From Sphingomonas jejuensis (GTDB taxonomy: Bacteria; Pseudomonadota; Alphaproteobacteria; Sphingomonadales; Sphingomonadaceae): DNA of 64,000 nt. This document shows positions 9,030 to 17,792 of the stretch, piece after piece. The notes below the pieces were generated by a model that worked only from the letters and a program-made list of their open reading frames with translations, was not told the DNA's origin and searched no databases. The stretch is taken from the NCBI RefSeq assembly GCF_011927695.1, contig NZ_JAATJE010000001.1:1364001-1428000 (forward strand), read 5' to 3'. How positions within the stretch are numbered: the stretch's first letter is position 1; the number at the start of each line of letters is the position of its first letter. The position numbers and the translations under genes were made by a program.

Positions 9030-9814
9030 CCCTGCCCGTGCCGATCCGCAGCGCCATGCTGGCATCCGTGCCGCATGGCTTCCTCGGGCGTGAGGGCGGG
9101 GTGTCGACCGGCCTCGTCGCCGGCCTGAACGTCGGGCTCGGCACCGCCGACGATCCGGCCGCCGTTGCCGAGAACCGGCGCCGGGCGGTGGCCGCGGTGA
9201 TGCCGGGCGCGCGACTCGTCACGCTCTACCAGGTCCATTCCGCCGACGCCGTGGTCGTGGACGCGCCCTTTGCGGACGACGCGCGGCCGCGGGCGGACGC
9301 GCTCGTCACAGATCGGCCCGGCCTTCTTCTCGGCATCCTCACCGCCGATTGCGCGCCCGTGCTCCTCGCCGATGTGGAGGCGGGCGTGGTCGGGGCGGCC
9401 CATGCCGGCTGGCGCGGGGCGGCCGGCGGCGTGGTGGAAGCGACGGTCGCGCGCATGGTCTCGCTGGGCGCACGGCCGGACCGCATCGCCGCCGCCATCG
9501 GTCCGGCGATCGCCCAGCCCTCCTACGAGGTCGACGACGCCTTCCGCGCCAACCTGCTCGCCATCGGCCACGATGCCGACCGCTTCTTCGCCCCCGGCGC
9601 GGCGCCCCGACGATTTCAGTTCGACCTGGAAGCCTATGTCGCCGCCCGCCTCCGCGCCGCCGGCGTCGGCAGGATCGACGCGCTGTCGACCGACACCTAT
9701 TCCGATCCCGCGCGTTTCTTCAGCTTTAGGCGGGCGACGCACGGGGCGGAGCCGGATTATGGCCGCCAGATCGCCTTGATCGGTTTGACCGGAGGAGGCC
9801 GGACGCTCCCATGA
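9026..9814 (+). CDS. pgeF: Peptidoglycan editing factor PgeF / YfiH family
   Basis: A 262-residue protein from GTG 9026, which overlaps the preceding stop (GTGA). The family signatures are present: SVPHGFLGREGGVSTG, TLYQVHSADAVVV near residue 72, TADCAPVLLAD near 112, and AAHAGWRGAAGGVVEATV near 125, carrying the conserved His and Cys residues. Known members remove wrongly incorporated L-Ser from muropeptides in E. coli or act on purine nucleosides. It probably acts in the cytoplasm. The reading frame is open far upstream in an unrelated gene, so the overlap and family length decide the start. Confidence 0.88.
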   Translation: MTLPVPIRSAMLASVPHGFLGREGGVSTGLVAGLNVGLGTADDPAAVAENRRRAVAAVMPGARLVTLYQVHSADAVVVDAPFADDARPRADALVTDRPGLLLGILTADCAPVLLADVEAGVVGAAHAGWRGAAGGVVEATVARMVSLGARPDRIAAAIGPAIAQPSYEVDDAFRANLLAIGHDADRFFAPGAAPRRFQFDLEAYVAARLRAAGVGRIDALSTDTYSDPARFFSFRRATHGAEPDYGRQIALIGLTGGGRTLP

Positions 9815-10455
9815 CGCACTGGACGCTCTACGGCGTGCCCGGCTGGGGCTCGACGATCGCCGCCGGTGCGCTCGCCTGGGTGGGCGAGCCCGTCGAGTTC
9901 GTCGACGTCAAGGGCTTCGACCATCCCGGCCCGGCGCGGGAGCGTCTCGACAAGGTAAATCCGCTCGCACGCGTCCCGACGCTGGTCGCGCCCGACGGCA
10001 CCATCTTCACCGAAAGCGCGGCCATCATCCTCTCGCTTGGCGATCGTCACCCAGCCAGCGGGCTTGTCCCCGCTGCCGACGATCCGCGCCGCGCCGCCTT
10101 TCTCAACCGGCTGATGTGGCTGGTGTCGGTAGTCTACCCCACCTTCACCTACCGCGACTATCCGGAGCGCTGGGCGCCGCTCGCCGCCGGGCAGCTGCGC
10201 GACCGCGTCGATGCCTTTCGCCAGTCGCTGTGGCGCGGGTTTGATGCGGATCTCGCCGCGGGTGACTGGGTGCTGCCGGGCGATGCGCCGACGGCCCTCG
10301 ACCTCTATGTGGGGGTCATGACTCACTGGCGCCCCGGCCGCGACTGGTTCGCGCGCGAAACGCCCGCGCTGCTCGCCATTGCAGAACGGACGCAAGCGCT
10401 TCCTGCCCTCGCCCCCATATTCGCCAAGAACTTTCAATCCGGAGCAGACTCGTGA
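9811..10455 (+). CDS. Glutathione S-transferase family protein
   Basis: A 214-residue protein with an N-terminal thioredoxin-like domain (residues 1-80) and an all-helical C-terminal domain. The segment NPLARVPTLVAPDGTIFTESAAIILSL contains the cis-proline and the E-S pair that bind glutathione. The start ATG 9811 overlaps the pgeF stop (ATGA), and the stop is overlapped by the GTG of the next gene. The substrate is unknown. The N-terminal catalytic residue is not obvious (GVPGWGST), so conjugating activity is not certain. Confidence 0.85.
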   Translation: MTHWTLYGVPGWGSTIAAGALAWVGEPVEFVDVKGFDHPGPARERLDKVNPLARVPTLVAPDGTIFTESAAIILSLGDRHPASGLVPAADDPRRAAFLNRLMWLVSVVYPTFTYRDYPERWAPLAAGQLRDRVDAFRQSLWRGFDADLAAGDWVLPGDAPTALDLYVGVMTHWRPGRDWFARETPALLAIAERTQALPALAPIFAKNFQSGADS

Positions 10456-11783
10456 CCGACAACAGCACCACCGAAACCGAGGCCGACATGACCGGCGTCA
10501 CGCCGCGTCGGCGCCCGCGCGCGCACATCGACACGATCGGCGACCGCAAGCTCAGCCCGGCGACGCTGATGATGGGCCATGGCTATGATCCCATGCTGTC
10601 GGAAGGCTCGCTGAAGCCGCCGATCTTCTTGACCTCCACCTTCGTGTTCGAGAACGCGGCCGCCGGGAAGCGCCATTTCGAAGGCGTCACCGGCAAGCGT
10701 CCGGGTGGCGCCGAGGGCCTTGTCTATTCGCGCTTCAACGGCCCCAATCAGGAGATCCTTGAGGACCGCCTCGGCCTGTGGGAGGAGGCGGAGGACGCCC
10801 TCACCTTCTCGTCCGGCATGTCCGCCATCGCCACGCTGTTCCTGGCGCTGGTCCGCCCTGGCGACACCATTGTCCACTCGGGTCCGCTCTATGCCGCTAC
10901 CGAGACGCTGATCGCAAAGGTGCTCGGCCGCTTCGGCATCCACTGGCTCGATTTCCCCGCCGGTGCGACGCGCGAGGAGATCGACGAGGTGCTGTCCAAG
11001 GCCAATGCCGGCCGCGTGGCGCTCATCTACCTCGAAAGCCCGGCCAACCCAACCAACGCGCTCGTCGACGTGGAGGCGGTTCGCGCCAGCCGCGACGCCA
11101 TCTTCGGCACCGGCCCGGATGCGCCGCCGATCGCCATCGACAACACCTTCCTCGGCCCGCTCTGGCACAAGCCGCTGAAGCATGGCGCCGACCTCGTCGT
11201 CTACAGCCTCACCAAATATGCCGGCGGCCACAGCGATCTGGTCGCAGGCGGCCTGCTCGGCGACAAGGCGCTGATCAACACCGTGCGGTCGATGCGCAAC
11301 ACGATCGGCACCATCACCGATCCCAACACCGCCTGGATGCTGCTGCGCTCGCTGGAAACGCTGGAACTCCGCATGACCCGCGCCGGCGAGAATGCCGCCA
11401 AGGTCTGCGAATTCCTCGCCCAGCATCCGAAGGTGGAGCATGTCGGCTATCTCGGCTTCCTGGAACGCGGCGACAATGCACGCCAGGCCGACATCTATCG
11501 CCGCCACTGCACGGGCGCCGGCTCCACCTTCTCGCTCTACCTGAAGGGCGGTGAGGCGGAGGCGTTCGCTTTCCTCGACGCCTTGAAGATCGCCAAGCTC
11601 GCCGTCAGCCTCGGCGGAACCGAAACGCTCGCCAGCGCGCCGGCGGCGATGACCCACCTGTCCGTGCCCGACGCCCGGAAACGAGCGCTCGGCATCACCG
11701 ACAATCTGGTCCGCATCTCCATCGGCGTTGAGGACGCGGGCGATCTCATCGCGGACTTCGATCAGGCCCTCGCCACTGCATGA
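10452..11783 (+). CDS. Cystathionine gamma-synthase/beta-lyase family PLP enzyme
   Basis: A 443-residue Cys/Met-metabolism PLP enzyme. Visible signatures are VYSRFNGPNQEILEDRL near residue 90, the PLP-stacking region SSGMSAIATLFLALVRPGD near 120, DNTFLGPLWHKPLKHGAD, and VYSLTKYAGGHSDLVAGG with the Schiff-base lysine at residue 255. Members carry out beta- or gamma-elimination or replacement on cystathionine, methionine or related substrates; which one applies here cannot be told. GTG 10452 overlaps the GST stop, making it the last gene of the lgt-led run. A non-conserved N-terminal extension of about 15 residues precedes the fold. Confidence 0.88.
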   Translation: MTDNSTTETEADMTGVTPRRRPRAHIDTIGDRKLSPATLMMGHGYDPMLSEGSLKPPIFLTSTFVFENAAAGKRHFEGVTGKRPGGAEGLVYSRFNGPNQEILEDRLGLWEEAEDALTFSSGMSAIATLFLALVRPGDTIVHSGPLYAATETLIAKVLGRFGIHWLDFPAGATREEIDEVLSKANAGRVALIYLESPANPTNALVDVEAVRASRDAIFGTGPDAPPIAIDNTFLGPLWHKPLKHGADLVVYSLTKYAGGHSDLVAGGLLGDKALINTVRSMRNTIGTITDPNTAWMLLRSLETLELRMTRAGENAAKVCEFLAQHPKVEHVGYLGFLERGDNARQADIYRRHCTGAGSTFSLYLKGGEAEAFAFLDALKIAKLAVSLGGTETLASAPAAMTHLSVPDARKRALGITDNLVRISIGVEDAGDLIADFDQALATA

Positions 11784-11847
11784 TCGGTTCGCCGCACGTG
11801 AAGGGCGGCTTGCCGGGGCTGCAGTTATGCGGCACGGACGATCCAGC

Positions 11848-12951
11848 ATGAGCCAGGCCGCCGACTACACAGAGGATCAGGATGCGGGCGGACGCCGCAT
11901 CAGGTTTCGCGGCGATCTGACCATCGCGCTGATGGGCGACCTGCCGAAACGGCTGAACGATGCGCAGGCCGACAGCGTCGACCTCAGCGACGTCGGGCGG
12001 ATGGACACGATCGGCGCGTGGATCGTCCACCGCCTGGTCGCTGGCGACACCGGCCGCGTGTCCGGCGCCCGGCCGGAGTTCAAGCGCCTGATCGACGGGG
12101 TCGGCGACGCCGACCAGCATGTCGAGATGCGGCCCGACCGCACGTCGCCCTTCATCCGGGTGCTGGACGAGATCGGCGCCGCGGTATCGGTGGCCGGCCG
12201 CACGCTGGTCGGGCTGCTCGCCTTCTTCGGCGCGCTGCTCGTCTCGGCGGGCCACCTGATCCGCCATCCGTCCCGCTTCCGCTGGAATGCGGTGGTCACC
12301 CGGTTTGAAACGGTGGGCGTCGCCGCGCTCGGCATCATCGGGCTGATGAGCTTCCTGATCGGCATCGTCATCGCACAGCAAGGTGCCGTGCAGCTCCGCC
12401 AGTTCGGTGCGGAGGTCTTCACCATCAACCTCGTCGGTCGCCTCACCATCCGCGAACTCGGCCCGCTGATGACGGCCATCATGGTCGCCGGCCGCTCGGG
12501 CAGCGCCTTCGCCGCGCAGCTCGGCACGATGAAGCTGACCGAAGAGATCGATGCCATGCGCACGATCGGCGTCTCTCCGATGGAGGCGCTGGTCCTTCCG
12601 CGTGTCCTGGCGGCGGTCATCCTGATGCCGCTCCTGTCCTTTTATTCCATGATCATCGCGATCATCGGCGGGGGCTTTCTCGCCTGGACTTCGCTCGGCA
12701 TTCCGCCGGTCACCTTCATCCAGCGCATCCAGGAAGTGGTGCCGATCACCGATCTCTGGGTCGGGCTCCTGAAGGCACCGGTGTTCGGCGCCATCATCGC
12801 GCTCAGCGGCTGCTTTCAGGGCATGCAGGTCGAAGGAAATGCCGAGGAGGTCGGCCTGCGCACCACCTCCGCGGTCGTCCAGGGCATCTTCCTTGTCATC
12901 GTGCTCGACGCCTTCTTCGCCGTCGCCTTCACCTGGGTGGGCTGGATATGA
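11848..12951 (+). CDS. mlaE: MlaE-family lipid transporter permease with N-terminal STAS-like domain
   Basis: A 367-residue fusion. Residues 1-100 form a soluble STAS/MlaB-like domain (FRGDLTIALMGDLPKRLND, VDLSDVGRMDTIGAWIV). Residues from about 110 are the membrane permease with HLIRHPSRFRWNAVVTRFETVG, the signature GPLMTAIMVAGRSGSAFAAQLGTMKLTEEIDAM, and the C-terminal GCFQGM. It forms the inner-membrane channel of a Mla-type complex moving phospholipids between inner and outer membranes. The start at ATG 11848 (MSQAADYTED) is preferred over an in-frame ATG at 11827. It is coupled to the ATPase gene by ATGA. Confidence 0.92.
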   Translation: MSQAADYTEDQDAGGRRIRFRGDLTIALMGDLPKRLNDAQADSVDLSDVGRMDTIGAWIVHRLVAGDTGRVSGARPEFKRLIDGVGDADQHVEMRPDRTSPFIRVLDEIGAAVSVAGRTLVGLLAFFGALLVSAGHLIRHPSRFRWNAVVTRFETVGVAALGIIGLMSFLIGIVIAQQGAVQLRQFGAEVFTINLVGRLTIRELGPLMTAIMVAGRSGSAFAAQLGTMKLTEEIDAMRTIGVSPMEALVLPRVLAAVILMPLLSFYSMIIAIIGGGFLAWTSLGIPPVTFIQRIQEVVPITDLWVGLLKAPVFGAIIALSGCFQGMQVEGNAEEVGLRTTSAVVQGIFLVIVLDAFFAVAFTWVGWI

Positions 12952-13952
12952 GCGAGTTTTCGGCCACCGCGCCGCACGTCCGGGATCTCGACGCAGAGGA
13001 CAGCGACGATGTCGTGATCCGCGTCCGCGGTCTGCGGAACGCCTTTGGCGACAGCGTCATCCACGACAATCTCGATCTGGACGTCCGCCGGGGCGAGATC
13101 CTGGGCGTCGTCGGCGGCTCCGGAACGGGCAAGTCCGTGCTGATGCGCTCGATCATCGGGCTGCAGACGCCCACCGAAGGCGAGATCGAGGTGTTCGGCC
13201 AGCCGACCGTCGGCCGCAGCCTTGAGGAGACGCTGAACATCCGGCGGCGCTGGGGCGTGCTGTTCCAGGGTGGCGCGCTCTTCTCGACGCTCACCGTGGC
13301 GGAAAACGTCCAGGTGCCGCTGCGCGAATTCTACCCGGAGATCACGGGCGACCTGCTCGACGACATCGCCTCCTACAAGGTGGTGATGACCGGCCTGCCG
13401 CCTGATGCCGGCCCGAAATATCCATCGGAACTGTCCGGCGGCATGAAGAAGCGTGCCGGCCTGGCCCGCGCGCTCGCGCTTGACCCCGAACTCCTCTTCC
13501 TGGACGAGCCCACCGCCGGCCTCGATCCGATCGGCGCCGCCCGCTTTGACGAGCTCACCCGCTCGCTCACCGACACGCTCGGCCTCACCGTGTTCCTGAT
13601 CACGCACGATCTCGACACGCTTTACGCCATCTGTGACCGGGTGGCGGTGCTGGCCGACAAGAAGGTGATCGCGATCGGCACGATCGACGAGCTGCTGGCG
13701 CTGGATCACGAGTGGATCCAGGAATATTTCAACGGGCCGCGCGGGCGGACGGCGATCGCCGCTCAGGACAAGATCAAGGCGGATGCCGGCACGCTCGCGC
13801 CGACGCGCGCGGATGCGGTCGACACCGCGCAGGAAACGGTGGGTGTTCGCGACCGTTCGGGCGGCAACGAAGCGGCCGAGCGCAACGGCATCGAAGGCGG
13901 CGGCGGCACGGTCCGCCCGCGCGACGAGGAAGCGGAAGGCATGAGGCGCTAG
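12948..13952 (+). CDS. mlaF: MlaF-family lipid transporter ATPase
   Basis: A 334-residue ABC ATPase with Walker A GGSGTGKS near residue 57, the signature LSGGMKKRAGLARALALDPE near 160, Walker B LLFLDEPTAGLDP near 180, and the switch ITHDLDT. The modified LSGGMKKR signature is typical of MlaF/MKL ATPases. It powers the permease encoded just upstream, with which it overlaps by four bases. After about residue 265 there is an unusual hydrophilic tail of some 70 residues with no recognisable fold. One base separates its stop from the MCE gene. Confidence 0.93.
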   Translation: MSEFSATAPHVRDLDAEDSDDVVIRVRGLRNAFGDSVIHDNLDLDVRRGEILGVVGGSGTGKSVLMRSIIGLQTPTEGEIEVFGQPTVGRSLEETLNIRRRWGVLFQGGALFSTLTVAENVQVPLREFYPEITGDLLDDIASYKVVMTGLPPDAGPKYPSELSGGMKKRAGLARALALDPELLFLDEPTAGLDPIGAARFDELTRSLTDTLGLTVFLITHDLDTLYAICDRVAVLADKKVIAIGTIDELLALDHEWIQEYFNGPRGRTAIAAQDKIKADAGTLAPTRADAVDTAQETVGVRDRSGGNEAAERNGIEGGGGTVRPRDEEAEGMRR

Positions 13953-13953
13953 C

Positions 13954-14895
13954 ATGGAAACCCGGTCAAACAACGTCCTGGTCGGCGCCGTCACGCTGAT
14001 CCTGCTGGCGGGCGTCGTGATCTTCGCGATCTGGCTCGCCAACCTGTCGGGCACCCGCACCAAGGACTACGACATCTTCTTCCGCACGTCGGTTGAAGGC
14101 TTGGCGAAGGGATCCACCGTCACCTTCTCCGGCGTTCCCTCGGGTCAGGTCGAATCGATCGGGCTCTGGGCCAACAATCCGGAGCTGGTGCGCGTGCGGA
14201 TCGCCGTCCGCGACGATCTGCCCGTCCTTCAGGGCACCACCGCGCAGATTCAGAGCAGCTTTACCGGCACCAGCACGATCCAGCTCGCCGGCGCCCGCCA
14301 GGGGGCGCCGGCCATCGATGTTCCCGGTCCTGCCGGCGTGCCCGTCATCCCGACGCGTCCCGGCGCGCTCGGCGAGCTTCTGAACAGCGCACCGCAGCTT
14401 CTGGAGCGGTTGACCACCCTGACGGAGCGGCTGACGGGGCTGCTGTCCGACCGCAACCAGGCGTCGATCGCGGGCATCCTCGACAACACCAATCGCCTGA
14501 CCGACGCTCTCGCCGATCGCGGGCCGGAGATCGCGGCGACCCTCGCGCAGACGCGCGTCGCCATTCAGCAGGCGGGCGACGCGGCCGAGCAGATCGGGCA
14601 GCTGGCGGCCACCACCAACAGCGTGCTGGATGAGGATACGCGGCCGCTGATTCGGGAGCTGCAGCGCACCGTTTCGCAGTCGGCCAGCACGTTCGACAAC
14701 CTCAACGCGGCGATCAACGACGCGCGGCCCGGCCTTCAGGCCTTCTCGCAGCGCACGATCCCCGAAGCCGGGCTGCTCGTGCGTGACCTTCGCGAGACGA
14801 CGGAGGCGCTCAGCGCGATCGCCGACCGCGTGAACAATGGCGGCGCCAGCTCGCTGATCGGCCGTCAGCGCCTTCCCGATTACGAACCCAAGTGA
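13954..14895 (+). CDS. mlaD: MCE-domain protein, MlaD family
   Basis: A 313-residue protein with one N-terminal membrane anchor (NVLVGAVTLILLAGVVIFAIWL, first half of it near residue 8) and an MCE domain (about residues 40-120: FSGVPSGQVESIGLW, FTGTSTIQLAG). A long helical region follows with repeated polar heptads, ending near residue 280. MlaD forms a ring in the periplasm that conducts lipid between the permease and its acceptor. It lies one base after mlaF and 11 bp before the lipoprotein gene. It is longer than E. coli MlaD (183 residues), as is usual for MCE proteins with a helical needle. Confidence 0.92.
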   Translation: METRSNNVLVGAVTLILLAGVVIFAIWLANLSGTRTKDYDIFFRTSVEGLAKGSTVTFSGVPSGQVESIGLWANNPELVRVRIAVRDDLPVLQGTTAQIQSSFTGTSTIQLAGARQGAPAIDVPGPAGVPVIPTRPGALGELLNSAPQLLERLTTLTERLTGLLSDRNQASIAGILDNTNRLTDALADRGPEIAATLAQTRVAIQQAGDAAEQIGQLAATTNSVLDEDTRPLIRELQRTVSQSASTFDNLNAAINDARPGLQAFSQRTIPEAGLLVRDLRETTEALSAIADRVNNGGASSLIGRQRLPDYEPK

Positions 14896-14906
14896 GGACT
14901 CCGCCC

Positions 14907-15512
14907 ATGATCCGCCAGGCGCTCATCCTTGCGACCGCCTTGTCGCTGTCGGCCTGCATCAGCTTCGGCGCGGATCCGCCCGACAGCCTTCTCAACCTGA
15001 CCGCCACCGCGCAGGTCGCGCCGGGCCGGACCAACACCGCCGCGTCGGCGCAGACCGTCACTGTGCTGGTGCCCACGGTTCCGCAGACGATCGCGACGCA
15101 GCGCGTTCCCGTCAGTACCGTCGACGGCACCGTGGCCTATGTGAAGGATGCGCAGTGGGTGGAGGCGCCCAACCGCCTGTTCCAGCGCCTGCTGTCGGAG
15201 ACGATCGAGGCGCAGACCGGCCGCACCGTGCTCACGCCCCGTCAGTTCGATTTCGATCCCGGCACGCGCCTGTCCGGCGAACTGCAGCGCTTCGGCATCG
15301 ATGCGGCGACGGGCGATGCGGTCGTGACCTACGACGCCGTCATCTCCGTGGCGCAGGGCAGCGGTGAGAACAGCGTGCGGACCCGCCGGTTCGAGGCGCG
15401 GGTGCCGGTCGCTCCCGTCGAGGCACTGCCCGTCGGCGCCGCGCTCAACCAGGCCGCCAACCGCGTCGCCGCTGAAGTCGCCAGCTGGATCGACGAGCAA
15501 TCGCGCGGCTAA
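14907..15512 (+). CDS. ABC-transport auxiliary lipoprotein (PqiC/DUF330-like)
   Basis: A 201-residue lipoprotein. The signal MIRQALILATALSLSACISF has the lipobox LSAC, so it is lipidated after Lgt action and probably sits in the outer membrane or periplasmic leaflet. The body matches auxiliary lipoproteins that accompany MCE transporters: paired strands then NRLFQRLLSETIEAQTG and FDFDPGTRLSGELQRFG. It would act as the outer end of the Mla-type complex encoded immediately upstream. ATG 14907 is chosen over GTG 14892 because it gives a clean signal peptide. Confidence 0.88.
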   Translation: MIRQALILATALSLSACISFGADPPDSLLNLTATAQVAPGRTNTAASAQTVTVLVPTVPQTIATQRVPVSTVDGTVAYVKDAQWVEAPNRLFQRLLSETIEAQTGRTVLTPRQFDFDPGTRLSGELQRFGIDAATGDAVVTYDAVISVAQGSGENSVRTRRFEARVPVAPVEALPVGAALNQAANRVAAEVASWIDEQSRG

Positions 15513-15530
15513 GTCGCTGATCGTCGCGGC

Positions 15531-15564
15531 GGAGCGGGGGTCGTGCGAACCGCACCTCCGCTCC
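15531..15564. terminator. Hairpin between convergent genes (possible bidirectional terminator)
   Basis: Outer arms GGAGCGG (15531-15537) and CCGCTCC (15558-15564) pair exactly. Inner arms GTGCG (15543-15547) and CGCAC (15551-15555) close a three-base loop. It lies 18 bp after the Mla lipoprotein stop and before the stop of the opposing DUF2945 gene. There is no T-run, so a role in termination is only suggested by position. Confidence 0.45.
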
Positions 15565-15582
15565 GGCGCGTGGATGTCCGGC

Positions 15583-15786
15583 TTACCCCTTCTTCAAGGC
15601 ATCCGGCTTGTGCGCGGCCTCGCCGCCATTGTCTGACTTCACGAGATACTGCGGGTCGTCCTTCGACGCGCGCACCTGATGGCCCTTCACCTTGGTGTCG
15701 CTCGTCAGCTTCTTTTCGACTTCGCCGTGCGCTTCGCCGCCATGCGACTTCCAGCTGACCTTGTCGCCCTTCTTCAAGTCGGCCAT
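15583..15786 (-). CDS. DUF2945 (HVA1/Tudor-like) small protein
   Basis: A 67-residue highly charged protein (MADLKKGDKVSWKSHGGE, then GEVEKKLTSDTKVKGHQVRA) of the DUF2945 family. These proteins are predicted to fold as a small SH3/Tudor-like barrel and are widespread in bacteria and fungi; molecular function is unknown. The C-terminus SDNGGEAAHKPDALKKG is typical. Its start is only 35 bp from the start of the divergent dehydrogenase gene, so promoters must overlap the coding regions or each other. Confidence 0.85.
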   Translation of the reverse strand: MADLKKGDKVSWKSHGGEAHGEVEKKLTSDTKVKGHQVRASKDDPQYLVKSDNGGEAAHKPDALKKG

Positions 15787-15821
15787 CGCGTGTCCTTCCT
15801 TTGTTGAACAGGAGCAACGTT

Positions 15822-16805
15822 TTGCCCCCTCAGAAGATGCGTGCCGCCGTTCTGACCGGCCCCGGCGCTGTCCGCGTCGATCAGGTCGATCGGCCCGTGC
15901 CCGGCCCCGGCCAGGTGCGCGTCCGGCTGGAAGGTTGCGGCGTCTGCGCATCCAACCTTACGCCGTGGGAAGGGCCGGACTGGATGACCTTTCCCACCGC
16001 TCCCGGCGCGCTGGGGCATGAAGGCTGGGGCCGAGTGGAGGCGATCGGCACCGACGTGGCGGACCTTTCGCCCGGCGACCGCGTCGCGATCCTGTCGGGC
16101 CACGCCTTTGCCGATACCGACATCGCCGCCGCGGACCAACTCGTCCGCCTGCCCCACAGCTTCGGCGATACGCCCTTCCCTGCCGAGCCGATCGGCTGCG
16201 CGTTCAACATCTTCCGGCGCAGCGACATCCAGCCGGGTCAGACCGTCGCGATCCTCGGCATCGGCTTTCTTGGTGCCATCCTGACGCGGCTCGCCACCGA
16301 TGCGGGTGCGCGCGTCATCGCGATCTCGCGCCGCCCTTTCTCGCTCGATCTCGCACGGCGCTACGGCGCGGCCGAAACGATCGCGATGGAGGATCACTGG
16401 GCGATCATCGACCGGGTCAAGACGCTGACCGACGGCCGCTTCTGCGACCGCGTGATCGAGGCCGTGGGCAAGCAATGGCCGCTCGATCTGGCGGCGGAGC
16501 TGACGACGGAGGGTGGTCGCCTCGTCATCGCCGGCTATCACCAGGACGGTCCTCGCCAGGTCAACATGCAGCTGTGGAACTGGCGCGGGTTCGACGTGGT
16601 GAACGCGCATGAGCGCGATCCCGCCGTCTCGCGTCGCGGCATGGAGGAAGCGGTCGCCGCCGTCGCCTCCGGCCGGCTTGACGTCGCCCCCCTCCTTACC
16701 CACCGCTACCCGCTCGACCGCCTCGGCGATGCGCTCGATGCGACCCGCGATCGCCCTGACGGCTTTGTGAAGGCGATGGTGATGATGGACGGGGACGCAC
16801 GGTGA
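15822..16805 (+). CDS. Zinc-type alcohol dehydrogenase-like protein (MDR superfamily)
   Basis: About 327 residues. An N-terminal GroES-like catalytic domain (residues 1-130: VRLEGCGVCASNLTPWEG, GHEGWGRV) and a Rossmann domain (AILGIGFLGAILTRLA near 150). The catalytic Cys and His are present, but the four-cysteine structural zinc loop is absent, so it is a short MDR form. TTG 15822 is chosen as start because AGGAGC (15810-15815) lies six bases ahead; the ATG at 15837 would be 21 bases away. It is coupled to a Gfo/Idh/MocA enzyme by GTGA, suggesting a two-step sugar or polyol oxidation. The substrate is unknown. Confidence 0.83.
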   Translation: MPPQKMRAAVLTGPGAVRVDQVDRPVPGPGQVRVRLEGCGVCASNLTPWEGPDWMTFPTAPGALGHEGWGRVEAIGTDVADLSPGDRVAILSGHAFADTDIAAADQLVRLPHSFGDTPFPAEPIGCAFNIFRRSDIQPGQTVAILGIGFLGAILTRLATDAGARVIAISRRPFSLDLARRYGAAETIAMEDHWAIIDRVKTLTDGRFCDRVIEAVGKQWPLDLAAELTTEGGRLVIAGYHQDGPRQVNMQLWNWRGFDVVNAHERDPAVSRRGMEEAVAAVASGRLDVAPLLTHRYPLDRLGDALDATRDRPDGFVKAMVMMDGDAR

Positions 16806-17788
16806 CCGGCCTTCGCCTCGGCTTCCTCGGCACCGGCTGGATCGGCCGTCACCGCATGGCGGCGATCGTCGACAATGGCTTGGCCGATGTGATTGCCATC
16901 TCCGATCCGTCGGACGAGATGCAGCTGGAGGCCCTCGCCATCGCGCCCGCGGCAGCGGTGGTCGCCGATCTCGACCGCATGCTCGCGCTCGACCTCGACG
17001 GCATCGTCATCGCCACGCCCAGCGCGCTTCATGCCGCCCAGACCATCCAGGCGCTCGACGCCGGCGTCGCCGTGTTCTGCCAGAAGCCGCTCGGACGCAG
17101 CGCGGAGGAGGTGGACGCCGTCCTTGCCGCCGCCCGGCGCGCGGATCGGCTGCTGCACGTCGACCTCTCGTACCGCCACACCGCCGCGATGCAGGCGATC
17201 GCCGACCGCATCCGCTCGGGCGGGCTGGGACGGCCCCAGCTGGTCGAGCTCGTCTTCCACAACGCCTACGGTCCCGACAAGGCGTGGTTCTACGATCCCG
17301 CGCTGTCGGGCGGCGGTTGCGTGATGGACCTGGGCGTCCACCTCATCGACCTTGCGCTCTGGACGCTCGGCTGGCCGGCGGTGGAGGAGGTGCGCGCGCA
17401 TCTGTTCGCGGGCGGTGCGCCGCTCGGTGATCGCACGGACGTGGTGGAGGATCTCGCCACCGCCTCCCTCACGCTTGAAGGCGGCACCGTCGTCACGCTT
17501 GCCTGTTCCTGGCGCCTCCATGCCGGCGAAGAGGCCGCCATCGCGGCGCGCTTCTACGGCACCGATGGTGGTGCCGGCATGTCCAACGTCGCCGGCTCGT
17601 TCTTCGATTTCGAGGGGCACTGGCATCGCGGCACCGCGCGAGAGGTGCTGAGCGTGCCGCCGGATGCATGGGGCGGGCGCGCGGCCGTCGCCTGGGCCGA
17701 GCGGCTGGCCAGCGATCCGCGCTACGATCCGGCGGCGGACCGCTACCGCGACACCGCCCGCGCGCTGGACCGCATCTACGGGCGCTGA
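16802..17788 (+). CDS. Gfo/Idh/MocA-family oxidoreductase
   Basis: A 328-residue NAD(P)-dependent oxidoreductase. The N-terminal Rossmann fold opens with LGFLGTGWIGRHRMAAI. EKP-like residues appear as FCQKPLGRSAEEVD near residue 98, and the C-terminal domain contains GGGCVMDLGVHLIDLALW near 165, carrying the conserved Asp-His pair. Members act on sugars, inositols or their derivatives. GTG 16802 overlaps the MDR stop by four bases. The pair probably works on one pathway; the substrate is not identifiable. It converges on the VOC gene with a gap of 4 bp. Confidence 0.88.
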   Translation: MTGLRLGFLGTGWIGRHRMAAIVDNGLADVIAISDPSDEMQLEALAIAPAAAVVADLDRMLALDLDGIVIATPSALHAAQTIQALDAGVAVFCQKPLGRSAEEVDAVLAAARRADRLLHVDLSYRHTAAMQAIADRIRSGGLGRPQLVELVFHNAYGPDKAWFYDPALSGGGCVMDLGVHLIDLALWTLGWPAVEEVRAHLFAGGAPLGDRTDVVEDLATASLTLEGGTVVTLACSWRLHAGEEAAIAARFYGTDGGAGMSNVAGSFFDFEGHWHRGTAREVLSVPPDAWGGRAAVAWAERLASDPRYDPAADRYRDTARALDRIYGR

Positions 17789-17792
17789 CGCC

